From the NCBI GenBank assembly GCA_020049835.1, contig JAGVLK010000008.1, positions 36,282-100,281 of the forward strand: 64,000 bases of DNA. The letters run 5' to 3'. Shown piece after piece: positions 16,855 through 26,803 of the stretch. The position numbers and the translations under genes are program-made. The notes beneath the pieces are model-generated. The model searched no databases. It was not told where the DNA came from and was given only the letters and a program-made list of their open reading frames with translations. The DNA comes from Candidatus Babeliales bacterium. Its GTDB lineage: Bacteria; Babelota; Babeliae; Babelales; Vermiphilaceae. Within the stretch, counting starts at the first letter, position 1. Each line of letters opens with the position of its first letter.

Positions 16855-17298
16855 ATGCAGCAGCACCATCCGGTAAAAGCCCTCAATATGGTTATTCTCA
16901 TGGTTACCGATCTTGACGCTTCCATAGCGTTTTATCAAGATTTGGGGTTCAAACTTGTCTTTCGGCTCAAAGATACCTGGGCGGAATTTCGCATTGGGAG
17001 CGTTAAATTAGGTCTATGCCCGACAACGCATTCACAAGAAGGGCGTAGAAGCGGGTTAGTGCTGGAAGTGGAAGATCTGGTCGGCACGTACGAACAACTT
17101 AAAGATTCAGTACAGTTCTTAACCGAGCCCAAAGAGGCGGTGCATGGTAAAATGATTACTTTCGCTGATCCAAGCGGTAATATCCTTGATTTTTATCAGC
17201 CGACACCTGAAAAAGTCGTAGAATTGGCAAAACAGCGCGCGCAAGAAGAAGAATCTTGTGCTCAAAAAGCCGGCTGTTGCGGCGGCGGCGATTGCTAA
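16855..17298 (+). CDS. VOC/glyoxalase-family protein with Cys-rich tail
   Basis: A 147-residue single vicinal-oxygen-chelate domain: LNMVILMVTDLDASIAFYQD, LGFKLVFRLKDTWAEFRIG, GLVLEVEDL, and ITFADPSGNILDFYQP, the last with a Glu/Asp metal position altered to Asp. After the fold comes a short helix and the tail C-A-Q-K-A-G-C-C-G-G-G-D-C, with four Cys in 13 residues, which may bind metal. VOC proteins include glyoxalases, dioxygenases and resistance proteins; the activity is not assignable. AAGGA precedes the ATG. Confidence 0.82.
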   Translation: MQQHHPVKALNMVILMVTDLDASIAFYQDLGFKLVFRLKDTWAEFRIGSVKLGLCPTTHSQEGRRSGLVLEVEDLVGTYEQLKDSVQFLTEPKEAVHGKMITFADPSGNILDFYQPTPEKVVELAKQRAQEEESCAQKAGCCGGGDC

Positions 17299-17410
17299 GA
17301 CAAATGGCGTCATTGCAACCTTTTTTGCATAGTTAAAAGGCAGCAAACTAAGGTGTATATGCAGAACTGTATAAAGATAATATGAGTCAGTTGCTATCAA
17401 AAAAGATGCG

Positions 17411-17438
17411 TTGATTTTTTAAACTTTTGTTTTATAAT
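17411..17438 (+). promoter_or_regulatory. Sigma70-type promoter of groES-groEL
   Basis: TTGATT (17411-17416), a 16-nt spacer and TATAAT (17433-17438) lie 50 nt upstream of groES. No CIRCE inverted repeat is present between this promoter and the start codon, so HrcA control is not evident. Confidence 0.6.
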
Positions 17439-17488
17439 TATGTAGTAAAGATAGTTTTTTAATAGTTTTAAAAATACGGAGTAACGAC

Positions 17489-17776
17489 ATGTTTGAAAGA
17501 CTAAAACCACTCGGTGATCGTCTGTTGGTCAAACGCATTGAGCAGGAAGAAAAAACTGCCGGCGGTATTATTATCCCCGATGCGGCAAAAGAAAAAGCAC
17601 AAACAGGTTCTGTACTTGCAGTAGGTCCTGGACGTAGAGATACCTCAGGTGCATTTATTCCTATGGATGTACGCGTAGGTGATGTGATCTACTTTGGTAA
17701 ATATGCGGGCACAGAAGCCGGTGTAGACCACCTGATCATCCGTGAAGATGAAGTTTTGGGTATTGTTCAAAAATAA
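17489..17776 (+). CDS. groS: Co-chaperonin GroES
   Basis: A 95-residue GroES: LKPLGDRLLVKRIEQEEKTAGGIIIPD at the N-terminus with the mobile loop following, then KAQTGSVLAVGPG, VRVGDVIYFGKYAG and DHLIIREDEVLGIV. It caps the GroEL ring during folding. CGGAGTAA precedes the ATG. groEL starts 18 nt after the stop, a standard bicistronic operon. Confidence 0.98.
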   Translation: MFERLKPLGDRLLVKRIEQEEKTAGGIIIPDAAKEKAQTGSVLAVGPGRRDTSGAFIPMDVRVGDVIYFGKYAGTEAGVDHLIIREDEVLGIVQK

Positions 17777-19432
<1,656 letters not shown>

Positions 19433-19472
19433 GTACAAGCCCAGCTTTATATTTTACTTCGTAGAAAAGATG

Positions 19473-19505
19473 AAAAGACCTACTGTTTAAGTAGGTCTTT
19501 TTTTT
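19473..19505. terminator. Intrinsic terminator of groES-groEL
   Basis: AAAGACCTAC and GTAGGTCTTT form a 10-bp stem over a 7-nt loop, followed by a run of T. An A tract on the left lets it also serve the minus-strand HdeD gene. Confidence 0.85.
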
Positions 19506-19509
19506 GTAA

Positions 19510-20058
19510 TTATTTCAGATTCTTTGCACGCAGTGCAATGATAATCCAACTCCAGCCGACAAAGATTGCATCAATACCCAAGAACAGACCAATGGTCCAC
19601 AATCCCGAAACCGGCCATTGTTGCCAAATCAAGAAACCTAACAACAATGATAGTGCACCGCTCAATATAATCCAACCGCGATGTGGCAAATTATAGGCAA
19701 GGGCAAAAATAATTTTAATGATACCCGATACTGCAAAAAAGAATGCTAAAAGTAAAGTGAGCGTAATTGCATTCAATTCCGGGTTCATAAACATATAGCC
19801 GCCGGCAAGCAGATATAATGCTGCTAAAATAAGATGCAGCAAGAACTTGTCCCAGAAGCGCATTTTAAATGCTTGTACTAATTCAAAAATACCAATACCG
19901 ATTAACAAACCTGCAAGCGTAATAACGGAAAAGATAGTTGCAGTGTAAGAAAAGAGCATCGCAATGGTGCCAAGCGCAATAAGGCCGATGCCGAGTAATA
20001 AGTACCAGCGCCAGTTTCTGTGTAGCTGCGCGGCAACTGTTTGATTATCAATGTTCAT
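19510..20058 (-). CDS. HdeD-family membrane protein
   Basis: A 182-residue integral membrane protein with about six transmembrane segments in pairs, beginning HRNWRWYLLLGIGLIALG and ending VGWSWIIIALRAKNL. The G-x-x-x-L-x-x-G spacing and the repeated 'NP' and 'GW' turns match DUF308/HdeD. In enterobacteria HdeD is linked to acid stress; the role here is unknown. AAGGAG precedes the ATG. Confidence 0.85.
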   Translation of the reverse strand: MNIDNQTVAAQLHRNWRWYLLLGIGLIALGTIAMLFSYTATIFSVITLAGLLIGIGIFELVQAFKMRFWDKFLLHLILAALYLLAGGYMFMNPELNAITLTLLLAFFFAVSGIIKIIFALAYNLPHRGWIILSGALSLLLGFLIWQQWPVSGLWTIGLFLGIDAIFVGWSWIIIALRAKNLK

Positions 20059-20133
20059 CGTACACTCCTTTTATGGTGGTTAGTGATTATAGAGAAGTTA
20101 ATATATTTAACTTCTCTATTTCAAGAGTTTGCA

Positions 20134-21768
20134 CTATATAACGCGTTCATGTATCAGCATCTTCTGTGCAACCTTTTCAAACAGCGGTACGGCAACTTGC
20201 GCTGCAAATAATCCCGGCGTACTCGCCTCTTGTATATAGGTTACAATGACGCGCTTGTAATTATCTTTTTGTGCAATGCCGGCACAGGTAAAACAGTTTT
20301 TATCTTCACGATACACACCATCAACAAGTAAGTTTCCTGTACCGGTTTTACATTTAATATTATAGCCGCGCATGCGTGCACGATATGCAGTACCATGTAA
20401 TGTGGTGCGTTCTAAAATCTCTTCTATCTGTGCAATTGCTTCATCACTATACAGTTGTTCTGATGCAATCGGCACCGTTGTGGTACGTATATGTGGCGGC
20501 ACTATGATGCCATTGTTGGCAATCAATGCAAACGCCTGTGCGAGTTGCAGCAACGTAGCACTGATTTCGTATCCATACGAAAGAGAAAAGAGTGACTGCT
20601 TTGACCAGCGTTCAGGTGGATTAATAAAACCACTCTGTTCGCCCGGGAGTTCAATACCGGTTTTTTTGCCAAAGCCCACCCGTTGCAAATGAGTATATAA
20701 CGTAGCTTGTAATCGCTTTGCTACTTGCGCAATACCGATGTTGTTAGATTTTTCTATTATCTGTGACAAGGTAAGCAGGCCATGTGCATGGGTAGTGTTA
20801 ATGCGCCGCCCATCAATACATGCATGCAGATCGTTCATGCAATCGATGCGTTCCTCTAATGTTATCACCTGTTCTTGCAGCGCTGCCAGAGCAGTAAATA
20901 CTTTCATCACCGAACCAAGTTCATACTGTTCATTAATGGTGTAATTTTTGGTGCGGTTAAGATCAAGCCCTTGCAGATGCTCAGGATCAAAGGTGGGGTA
21001 GTTTGCCATAGCAAGAATATCACCTGTGTGCGGATCAAGAATAAGTACCGAACCTTGACGTGCATCAAATTGTGCAACCGTTGCGCGCAACTGCTCATCA
21101 ACTAAGTATTGCAGATGTGCATCCAGCGTAAGTTGTATCGGTTCGGTTGCTGACGGTACAAGATCATCCTGTTGTACCGGTTGGCAAAAAAAATGTTCTG
21201 CATGCGCATCTTTGAGAATATGATATTTCTGTTTAGTGCCGCGCAGATAGGCATCGCAGCTATATTCAATTCCCATAATGCCATGATTATCAATGTCGGT
21301 AATGCCAATAACGGATGCTAAAAATGGGCACGGATAATGACGATGTGGCTCTTTTATAATGTGGATATCGCGTGGTGCATGTGCAAGTTCTGCAATCTGT
21401 TCTTTGCTCAGGTTGCGTTGCACATACATAAATTTTTTGTGCAAACTGTTGTTGAGTCGTTCGTATGCAGCAGGGTACATGATGCTTAAAAATTCTTGCA
21501 CTGCATCTGGATCTTTTAGCGCAGTTGGCACAATATAGGCTGATAATGCCATGCAGTTGCCGGCAAGCAGCGTACCATTACGATCAATAATACAGGCACG
21601 CTCGGCAGAACGCGTTATTGTTTTTTTATACTGTTGCTGCCCAAGCTGCTGCAAAAATGGGCCATTGTGCGTCTGTATATAAAACAGATTGCCCATAATA
21701 ATGGCGTACCCAATACAAAAGCATAAAAATAGATGCGTTATGCGAGCAGATGGTAGCGGATTATGCAT
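20134..21768 (-). CDS. ftsI: Peptidoglycan transpeptidase FtsI (PBP2/3 class B)
   Basis: A 544-residue class B penicillin-binding protein. One N-terminal membrane anchor (LFLCFCIGYAIIMGNLFYI), a PBP dimerisation region (IIDRNGTLLA, HRHYPCP), then the transpeptidase domain with S-x-x-K at Ser286-Val-Met-Lys289, SNN (in EKSNNIGIAQ) and KTGTGN. It crosslinks septal peptidoglycan. The start overlaps the ftsL-like gene by 8 nt, the gene order of a dcw cluster, here without mraW, murE or the rest. It shows that the organism makes a peptidoglycan septum. Length is normal. Confidence 0.92.
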   Translation of the reverse strand: MHNPLPSARITHLFLCFCIGYAIIMGNLFYIQTHNGPFLQQLGQQQYKKTITRSAERACIIDRNGTLLAGNCMALSAYIVPTALKDPDAVQEFLSIMYPAAYERLNNSLHKKFMYVQRNLSKEQIAELAHAPRDIHIIKEPHRHYPCPFLASVIGITDIDNHGIMGIEYSCDAYLRGTKQKYHILKDAHAEHFFCQPVQQDDLVPSATEPIQLTLDAHLQYLVDEQLRATVAQFDARQGSVLILDPHTGDILAMANYPTFDPEHLQGLDLNRTKNYTINEQYELGSVMKVFTALAALQEQVITLEERIDCMNDLHACIDGRRINTTHAHGLLTLSQIIEKSNNIGIAQVAKRLQATLYTHLQRVGFGKKTGIELPGEQSGFINPPERWSKQSLFSLSYGYEISATLLQLAQAFALIANNGIIVPPHIRTTTVPIASEQLYSDEAIAQIEEILERTTLHGTAYRARMRGYNIKCKTGTGNLLVDGVYREDKNCFTCAGIAQKDNYKRVIVTYIQEASTPGLFAAQVAVPLFEKVAQKMLIHERVI

Positions 21769-22033
21769 GATCGCTTATTTTTTTAAGCTGCCGGAGCGTA
21801 ATTGGGCGCATATGCAAGTAACGAGCTGCATAACGTTTTACCGTGTCATGCTGCTGCAAGCTGCACAGTTCCTGGTTGAGTTGGTCACACTTTTTGCTTA
21901 CGTTGGCGAGTTCAAGCTCTAATGCTTGCTTGCGATAAATAAGTTTGGTTGAGCGCATGCGTTTGTCGATCTGCAAAAGCACAAAAGCTACATTAACTAA
22001 AATAACGGTAACAATAAATTTGCGTTGATACAT
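21761..22033 (-). CDS. ftsL: FtsL-like cell-division protein
   Basis: A 90-residue bitopic protein: short cytoplasmic tail, one membrane segment (KFIVTVILVNVAFVLLQI), then a coiled coil (YRKQALELELANVSKKCDQL) and a short PI-x-L-x-x-L tail. Size, topology and position directly upstream of ftsI fit FtsL, which links FtsB/FtsQ with FtsW/FtsI. FtsL sequences are poorly conserved, so the call rests on context. A strong AAGGAGGGG site precedes the ATG. Confidence 0.75.
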   Translation of the reverse strand: MYQRKFIVTVILVNVAFVLLQIDKRMRSTKLIYRKQALELELANVSKKCDQLNQELCSLQQHDTVKRYAARYLHMRPITLRQLKKISDHA

Positions 22034-22187
22034 AACCCCTCCTTTTTTCTTTGTCCGTTTATGTAGTCTAACAGGTTGGCTCGATAAGAATAAATGGTTT
22101 GCATTGCTTGCTTATGCTTTACATAGTAGGTAAACTTTGTACCTTAGAGAGAGCAATAATTTGAGAGCTATGTGTAAAGGATAATAT

Positions 22188-23126
22188 ATGGTATACACAT
22201 TACCTTATGTGCAAGCAGTGTTGATAATACTTATGCTGTTTAATGGGCAGTTATGTGGTGGCTGGAACAGTGAAGAGGATAGAATTAATGCGTTTGAGCG
22301 TACCGGTTTGCATGTTAACGATGCACCGGTTGAATATCCAGGATTATCCCATGAAATTTGCCAATTACCCATTAGATATATGGTGGACTCGGCTTTAGAC
22401 CAGCATGCTGTGTGGCGGGGCCCGACGCGTTGCAGTTATTCCAGTGACATATGGGATGCAGAAAAAGATCGGCATAAACGATTTGTTGATGGCAAATTAA
22501 CCTATAAACAATGTAGCATTGGTCAACTATTAAATGCTAATCCACAATGCGCGCCGCGGTTACCCGTTATTCGCAAAATGTTTTTCTGGGAAAACTTTGG
22601 GTATGCGTTTGGTACTCCTTTTATGTTTCTTGGTGGGGTTGCGATTCTTTCAGCCTATCTTGCCAAAGATGTGCCATTACAAAAATGTGCATATGTCACG
22701 GCAGTATTAGGTGGATTATGGGCAGCGTGGGGTCTATTTGATAGTTGTTTTATTGATAGCAGGGATAAATATGGCAATGCTATTCATGAAATGAGTAATC
22801 GATTAGAGAATGGGGTCAAAAAATTCGATTCTGAAATATGGTTACTTGATCGTTCGCGGGAGACAGGTATTTTGAATCTTCCACCCGAGCAAGCATCGGC
22901 TTCTTCGAGTGAAGAACTAGAATTTTATAAGCCGGTATATGAGTCATTAAGAAACAATGAAGAGAATATACAACGTGCTATACAAGCTTTACCGGAGAGA
23001 AATTTTAATTTTGTGGCAAAAAAACATTGGGCTGAAGTTAAAAAAAAGGAAGATTTAGCGTTTATGCTGGGTGGCGGCAGTGTCGCTGCGCTTGCACTAT
23101 TACTTGCCAGACAAACGGGAATGTGA
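22188..23126 (+). CDS. Exported IGQ-motif protein with transmembrane hairpin
   Basis: A 312-residue protein with a signal peptide (YVQAVLIILMLFNGQLCGG). The motif CSIGQLLNANP is at 109-119. A membrane hairpin follows (about 138-155 and 162-182), then WLLDRSRETGI, a Ser/Glu-rich linker and a C-terminal hydrophobic segment (about 293-308). The gene downstream at 23162 has the same order and the same WLLDRS-x-ETGI element, so the two are tandem paralogues. The IGQ motif also occurs in three genes without hairpins at 24918, 25978 and 26804. No known domain. Function unknown. Confidence 0.78.
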   Translation: MVYTLPYVQAVLIILMLFNGQLCGGWNSEEDRINAFERTGLHVNDAPVEYPGLSHEICQLPIRYMVDSALDQHAVWRGPTRCSYSSDIWDAEKDRHKRFVDGKLTYKQCSIGQLLNANPQCAPRLPVIRKMFFWENFGYAFGTPFMFLGGVAILSAYLAKDVPLQKCAYVTAVLGGLWAAWGLFDSCFIDSRDKYGNAIHEMSNRLENGVKKFDSEIWLLDRSRETGILNLPPEQASASSSEELEFYKPVYESLRNNEENIQRAIQALPERNFNFVAKKHWAEVKKKEDLAFMLGGGSVAALALLLARQTGM

Positions 23127-23161
23127 TCGTTAAATATATAACTTTTTTCAAAGGATTTTTG

Positions 23162-24094
23162 ATGAAATTACAGTTTATGCAGCTATCATGCCTGCTGTTT
23201 CTCATGAGTAGTTCTTATATATTAGGCGGGGAGCATTGGACAATTGCAAGGTGTGATGAAAACTATCAAGGGATTGCTCGGGATGTAAACGACTTACGTG
23301 TAACTTATGTTGGTAATTCTAAAATGGCGGCATTTACCGCACATAAGGGTATAGCATATAAAGTAAGTGAAGATTTTGGATATGATTCTCGTGTAGTAAA
23401 GTCCAATGATATAAGTTTACAAAGTTGCAATATTGGTCAAATATTAAATGCTAATCCATTTAGCGCACCGAGCGCTGGAAAACCTTCAAACTGGTATTTC
23501 TTTCAACGTTTTATATGCGGATTACATCTTCCTTTTCTAATTTTAGGTGGAGGAGCAGTGTGTGCAACATATACTATTAATATTAACAACATTGATATGC
23601 GAAAATGGGCTGCTCTTGCTGCAACAGCATGGGCAGGAGGAACTGCATTGTGGGGTATGTATAATCTCTGTTTTGGCGATAGCAATGTAGCATGTGATAA
23701 AGAAATTGCCCGTAAGAGATTAGACTTACGAGTACGCGACCAATCCGATCCAAAAAAATGGTTACTTGATCGCTCGCAGGAAACAGGTATTGTAGAGTTA
23801 TTGCCTGCGCGAAGGCCATCTGCTAAAACGTCCCAAGATGCGCAATCATCATCAGGATCGTCCGGGAATTCTGTGGATACTGTTAGCGATCAAAAGCTAC
23901 GCGAGATAGTATATCAGAACGCATGTAGTTTTCAGATAGCTTATAATAGATTAGATGCATTACCATCAAGGGATTATTTACCAGAAGCACAAGGATTTTA
24001 CGCGCAAGTATATCGCAAACAGAATTACGGACGCATTTTGGGCAGTAGCATTGCAGCAGTCGGAGCGCTTTTTCTTGCGTATAGAGCTCAATAA
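23162..24094 (+). CDS. Exported IGQ-motif protein with transmembrane hairpin, paralogue
   Basis: A 310-residue protein from ATG 23162, preceded by AAAGGA; an in-frame GTG at 23123 inside the previous gene is less likely because it would put charged residues ahead of the signal peptide. Signal peptide, CNIGQILNANP motif, membrane hairpin (FLILGGGAVCATYTI and WAALAATAWAGGTALWGMY), WLLDRSQETGI, a Ser-rich linker (QSSSGSSGNS) and a C-terminal hydrophobic segment parallel the 22188 protein. The start lies 35 nt after the upstream stop, so the pair is probably one transcript. Confidence 0.78.
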   Translation: MKLQFMQLSCLLFLMSSSYILGGEHWTIARCDENYQGIARDVNDLRVTYVGNSKMAAFTAHKGIAYKVSEDFGYDSRVVKSNDISLQSCNIGQILNANPFSAPSAGKPSNWYFFQRFICGLHLPFLILGGGAVCATYTININNIDMRKWAALAATAWAGGTALWGMYNLCFGDSNVACDKEIARKRLDLRVRDQSDPKKWLLDRSQETGIVELLPARRPSAKTSQDAQSSSGSSGNSVDTVSDQKLREIVYQNACSFQIAYNRLDALPSRDYLPEAQGFYAQVYRKQNYGRILGSSIAAVGALFLAYRAQ

Positions 24095-24134
24095 CAGATT
24101 TAGATTTACAACATTTTAAAGAAAGAACAGAAAT

Positions 24135-24812
24135 ATGTTTTCACGATCACTCTTTAACTCTATAACAGTAATCATTATATGCACGGGCAGCATGTTTGCA
24201 GCAGCAAATCCAAACGAGACAAAACTTTATAAGTATGCGTATCGCATAAAAGGCCAGGATGATAAAAAGATTAAACTGGTAGATATGAGTTCACTCGATG
24301 GTGCTGCTAAATTATCTACATTCGATTGTGTAATAAACGATGAGAGCGGATCAGATATATCTATAGATACAAGCCTTTCTGATATCTGTAAACGATCCGA
24401 GCCATTTTTTTTCTATGATAATGGTAAAGTGTACTATCACCAGCACGTATCTGTGGCAATTAGATCAGATCATCTGCAAAACATTACTGCGCGTTGGCTA
24501 TTATTATCGGCAGCAACGACTCCCGAAGCTCATGCATATCTGACTATAAATGCGGGAAATGCGTTTAACGTAAGCGCTCAGGACGCAGCAAAAAAATTAA
24601 AAGGGCATAGTACTACCTGCGTAGTAATTAATATAGAAGCATTTAAAAAAATGATTGCACGCCAAGTAACTGGCGACAGTGCAGTGATAGATATTCCAAC
24701 TATTTCTGTTGATCTTGAAGAGCGTGCATCGCAACCACGACAAATGGTGCCAGAAGGTATTGGATTTACTCCATTTTGGGTACGCTGGTATGCAAAATGG
24801 TTTAACAACTAA
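24135..24812 (+). CDS. Exported protein, unknown function
   Basis: A 225-residue protein with a signal peptide (SITVIIICTGSMFAAA). The mature part is mixed alpha/beta, with two Cys pairs (FDCVI, DICKR) and a basic-aromatic C-terminus FTPFWVRWYAKWFNN. No IGQ motif and no hairpin are seen, so it is not an obvious member of the flanking families. A 40-nt gap from the previous gene suggests cotranscription. Confidence 0.7.
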   Translation: MFSRSLFNSITVIIICTGSMFAAANPNETKLYKYAYRIKGQDDKKIKLVDMSSLDGAAKLSTFDCVINDESGSDISIDTSLSDICKRSEPFFFYDNGKVYYHQHVSVAIRSDHLQNITARWLLLSAATTPEAHAYLTINAGNAFNVSAQDAAKKLKGHSTTCVVINIEAFKKMIARQVTGDSAVIDIPTISVDLEERASQPRQMVPEGIGFTPFWVRWYAKWFNN

Positions 24813-24845
24813 ATTTACTTCTATTGTTAGCCACTTTTTTAAAGT

Positions 24846-24860
24846 TTGACAAATTATGTA
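24846..24860 (+). promoter_or_regulatory. Conserved promoter box upstream of 24918 gene
   Basis: TTGACAAATTATGTA, beginning with a consensus -35 hexamer, is found word for word at 24846, 25866 and 26736, each 65-110 nt before one of three paralogous genes. A matching -10 box is not clear. Confidence 0.5.
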
Positions 24861-24917
24861 CAACGAATAAAAATATATGAAACAAATCTTTACATCTTAT
24901 TTTACGGAGTTAATCAG

Positions 24918-25778
24918 ATGAATAAATATATGTTACAAGCATCAATGTTGATGTTAACGGTAGCTTCAAGTCAATTGCTTGGTGCAAGCGATAGCGAAGG
25001 CCGGCAACTGGATGGAAGCGACGATGAAAAGGGTTGTGTTGAGACTGTAGCACTAGCAGCAGTACACGAACAAATGTTGCAAGCGAGTACGAGCGGTGCC
25101 TCTCGTCCAACAAGCAGAGGTATCGATTCATTCAGTTCAGAAGTTGATGATTTACCTGCATCTATTAATCGCTATTCAGTCATTGCCTATTTGCCTAACT
25201 CAAAATTAGATCGACTACGTGTAACGTTGCCTACCTATGGTGCACCGGTTGGTACATCTGCAGCACCTTTGTTGAAAAAGGGATCATTTAAGTATGAAGC
25301 ACAAGCTGCTCCAATTGCTGCATCTCCATTAAAAATTGCAACTATTGGGCAAATATTAAATGCAAATCCATTTAAAGGAAGCAATATACCGACAGATAAA
25401 AGATGGTTGCAACTATGTGTAAGTGGTGATGGTATTGATGATCTTGTTCTTGATCAAAGTAATGAATCCTATGATCCATCAGCTCCACGTTCAAGTACAG
25501 ATCCGGTGCTATCACGCTCACAAGCAGCATTTAAAGTAGTAGATAAAAAAACAGCTAAAGCCTTGCTTGCAGCTTCATGCCTTAACAAACGCAATTTAGA
25601 ACAAACTAGTGCACATCTGCCAGCGCCGACAGAATATGCACAGAATCTACAACTGGGTATACTTTTTGGTGATGTACAACCGAGTCGTATGGATGGCCAT
25701 ACGGCTGCGCTTAATCAAGCCATAAATAATAAAATAGATTCTGGTCTAGGCTGGACTTTCTTATGCGACATCCAATAG
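24918..25778 (+). CDS. Exported IGQ-motif protein, family member 1
   Basis: A 286-residue protein from ATG 24918, chosen because GGAG lies 8 nt upstream and the signal peptide (MNKYMLQASMLMLTVASSQLLGA) starts here. The mature chain has a Ser/Asp-rich N-terminal insert, YLPNSKLDRLRV at 91-102, ATIGQILNANPF at 141-152 and a C-terminal LGILFGDVQPSRMD. The next two genes share these three elements in the same order. There is no membrane hairpin. Function unknown; soluble periplasmic or secreted. Confidence 0.75.
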   Translation: MNKYMLQASMLMLTVASSQLLGASDSEGRQLDGSDDEKGCVETVALAAVHEQMLQASTSGASRPTSRGIDSFSSEVDDLPASINRYSVIAYLPNSKLDRLRVTLPTYGAPVGTSAAPLLKKGSFKYEAQAAPIAASPLKIATIGQILNANPFKGSNIPTDKRWLQLCVSGDGIDDLVLDQSNESYDPSAPRSSTDPVLSRSQAAFKVVDKKTAKALLAASCLNKRNLEQTSAHLPAPTEYAQNLQLGILFGDVQPSRMDGHTAALNQAINNKIDSGLGWTFLCDIQ

Positions 25779-25796
25779 TCTTTAGATAATTATTTA

Positions 25797-25838
25797 AAAA
25801 GGCTCGAAATACAGTACTATGTATTTCGGGCCTTTTTT
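25797..25838 (+). terminator. Intrinsic terminator
   Basis: AAAAGGCTCGAAATAC pairs with GTATTTCGGGCCTTTT and T residues follow. A closely similar hairpin ends the next paralogue at 26670-26710. Confidence 0.85.
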
Positions 25839-25865
25839 GTGTGTATTTTAGGCGGTTTTGACCTG

Positions 25866-25880
25866 TTGACAAATTATGTA
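25866..25880 (+). promoter_or_regulatory. Conserved promoter box upstream of 25978 gene
   Basis: The second exact copy of TTGACAAATTATGTA, 98 nt before the ATG and directly after the previous gene's terminator. Confidence 0.5.
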
Positions 25881-25977
25881 AATTGTGCGAAATTAGTATA
25901 TGACATAATGAAAAGATGTTAGCAATTGCCTTAAGGTAGGCTAAAGGCTATCTTTAAATCTTATTTGCGGAGACTAT

Positions 25978-26649
25978 ATGCAGATACGTAAATTATACAT
26001 GTTACAAATATTATTCGTGATGTTAACAATAACAGCAGGTCAACTATTTGGTGCAGCCGTTAGCGAAGACCACGCTACGGATGAACGTTTTGCAAAACGT
26101 GTTGATACATTTGATTCAGTAGTGCATTGGTTGCCTACAGCTGTTCAAAATTTACCAATTTATTACTTGCCTAACTCAAAGTTAGATAGACTACGGGTTA
26201 CGTTACGCGCATTGGGTACTCCAGCTGATGCGTCTATAGCACCTATGGTAGCAAGAGAGGGATATAAGTATGTTGCGCAAACTGCGCCGGTTGTACCATC
26301 GCCATTAAAAGTTGCAACTATTGGTCAAATCTTGAATGCGAATCCATTTAAAGGAGAGCATCTGCCAACTAATAGAAAATGGCTACATCTATGTGCTGGT
26401 GGTAATGGTATTAGCGATGTAAAACAGCATGGTTTTACAGATGCTGCGACGGAATTGCTTCAAGCGGCATGTCAAAATTCGCGAAGTATGCAAGCAGCGG
26501 AAGAATATCTACCGGGTTTTTCAACGGAAGATGAACGTATAGAGTTAGGCGTACTTTTTGGTGAGATAGAACCGCGTCGTATGGATCAAATAACAGCTAA
26601 CAGATTAGGCACTAATCCAGACATGATTGCTGTGTGTAGAATCCAATAA
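25978..26649 (+). CDS. Exported IGQ-motif protein, family member 2
   Basis: A 223-residue protein with a signal peptide (LQILFVMLTITAGQLFGAA). It carries YYLPNSKLDRLRVTLRALG, VATIGQILNANPFKG and LGVLFGEIEPRRMD, the same elements as the 24918 protein but without its Ser-rich insert. GGAG stands 7 nt before the ATG. It has its own promoter box and terminator, so it is a self-contained cassette. Confidence 0.75.
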   Translation: MQIRKLYMLQILFVMLTITAGQLFGAAVSEDHATDERFAKRVDTFDSVVHWLPTAVQNLPIYYLPNSKLDRLRVTLRALGTPADASIAPMVAREGYKYVAQTAPVVPSPLKVATIGQILNANPFKGEHLPTNRKWLHLCAGGNGISDVKQHGFTDAATELLQAACQNSRSMQAAEEYLPGFSTEDERIELGVLFGEIEPRRMDQITANRLGTNPDMIAVCRIQ

Positions 26650-26669
26650 TTACTCTTTAGATATTATTT

Positions 26670-26710
26670 AAAGGCCCGGAATACAACAATATGTATTCCG
26701 GGCCTTTTTT
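26670..26710 (+). terminator. Intrinsic terminator
   Basis: AAAGGCCCGGAATACA and TGTATTCCGGGCCTTT form a long stem followed by T residues; a sister of the hairpin at 25797. Confidence 0.85.
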
Positions 26711-26735
26711 GTGCATTGTAGCGGACTTTTGCCCC

Positions 26736-26750
26736 TTGACAAATTATGTA
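26736..26750 (+). promoter_or_regulatory. Conserved promoter box upstream of 26804 gene
   Basis: The third exact copy of TTGACAAATTATGTA, 54 nt before the ATG. Confidence 0.5.
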
Positions 26751-26803
26751 AATTACATCAACATATATGACATATAATCTTTACATCTTATTCTCGAAAG
26801 TTT

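Noticed and set aside
17411..17489. CIRCE element before groES
   Set aside because: No TTAGCACTC-N9-GAGTGCTAA type inverted repeat is present; only an ordinary promoter is seen.
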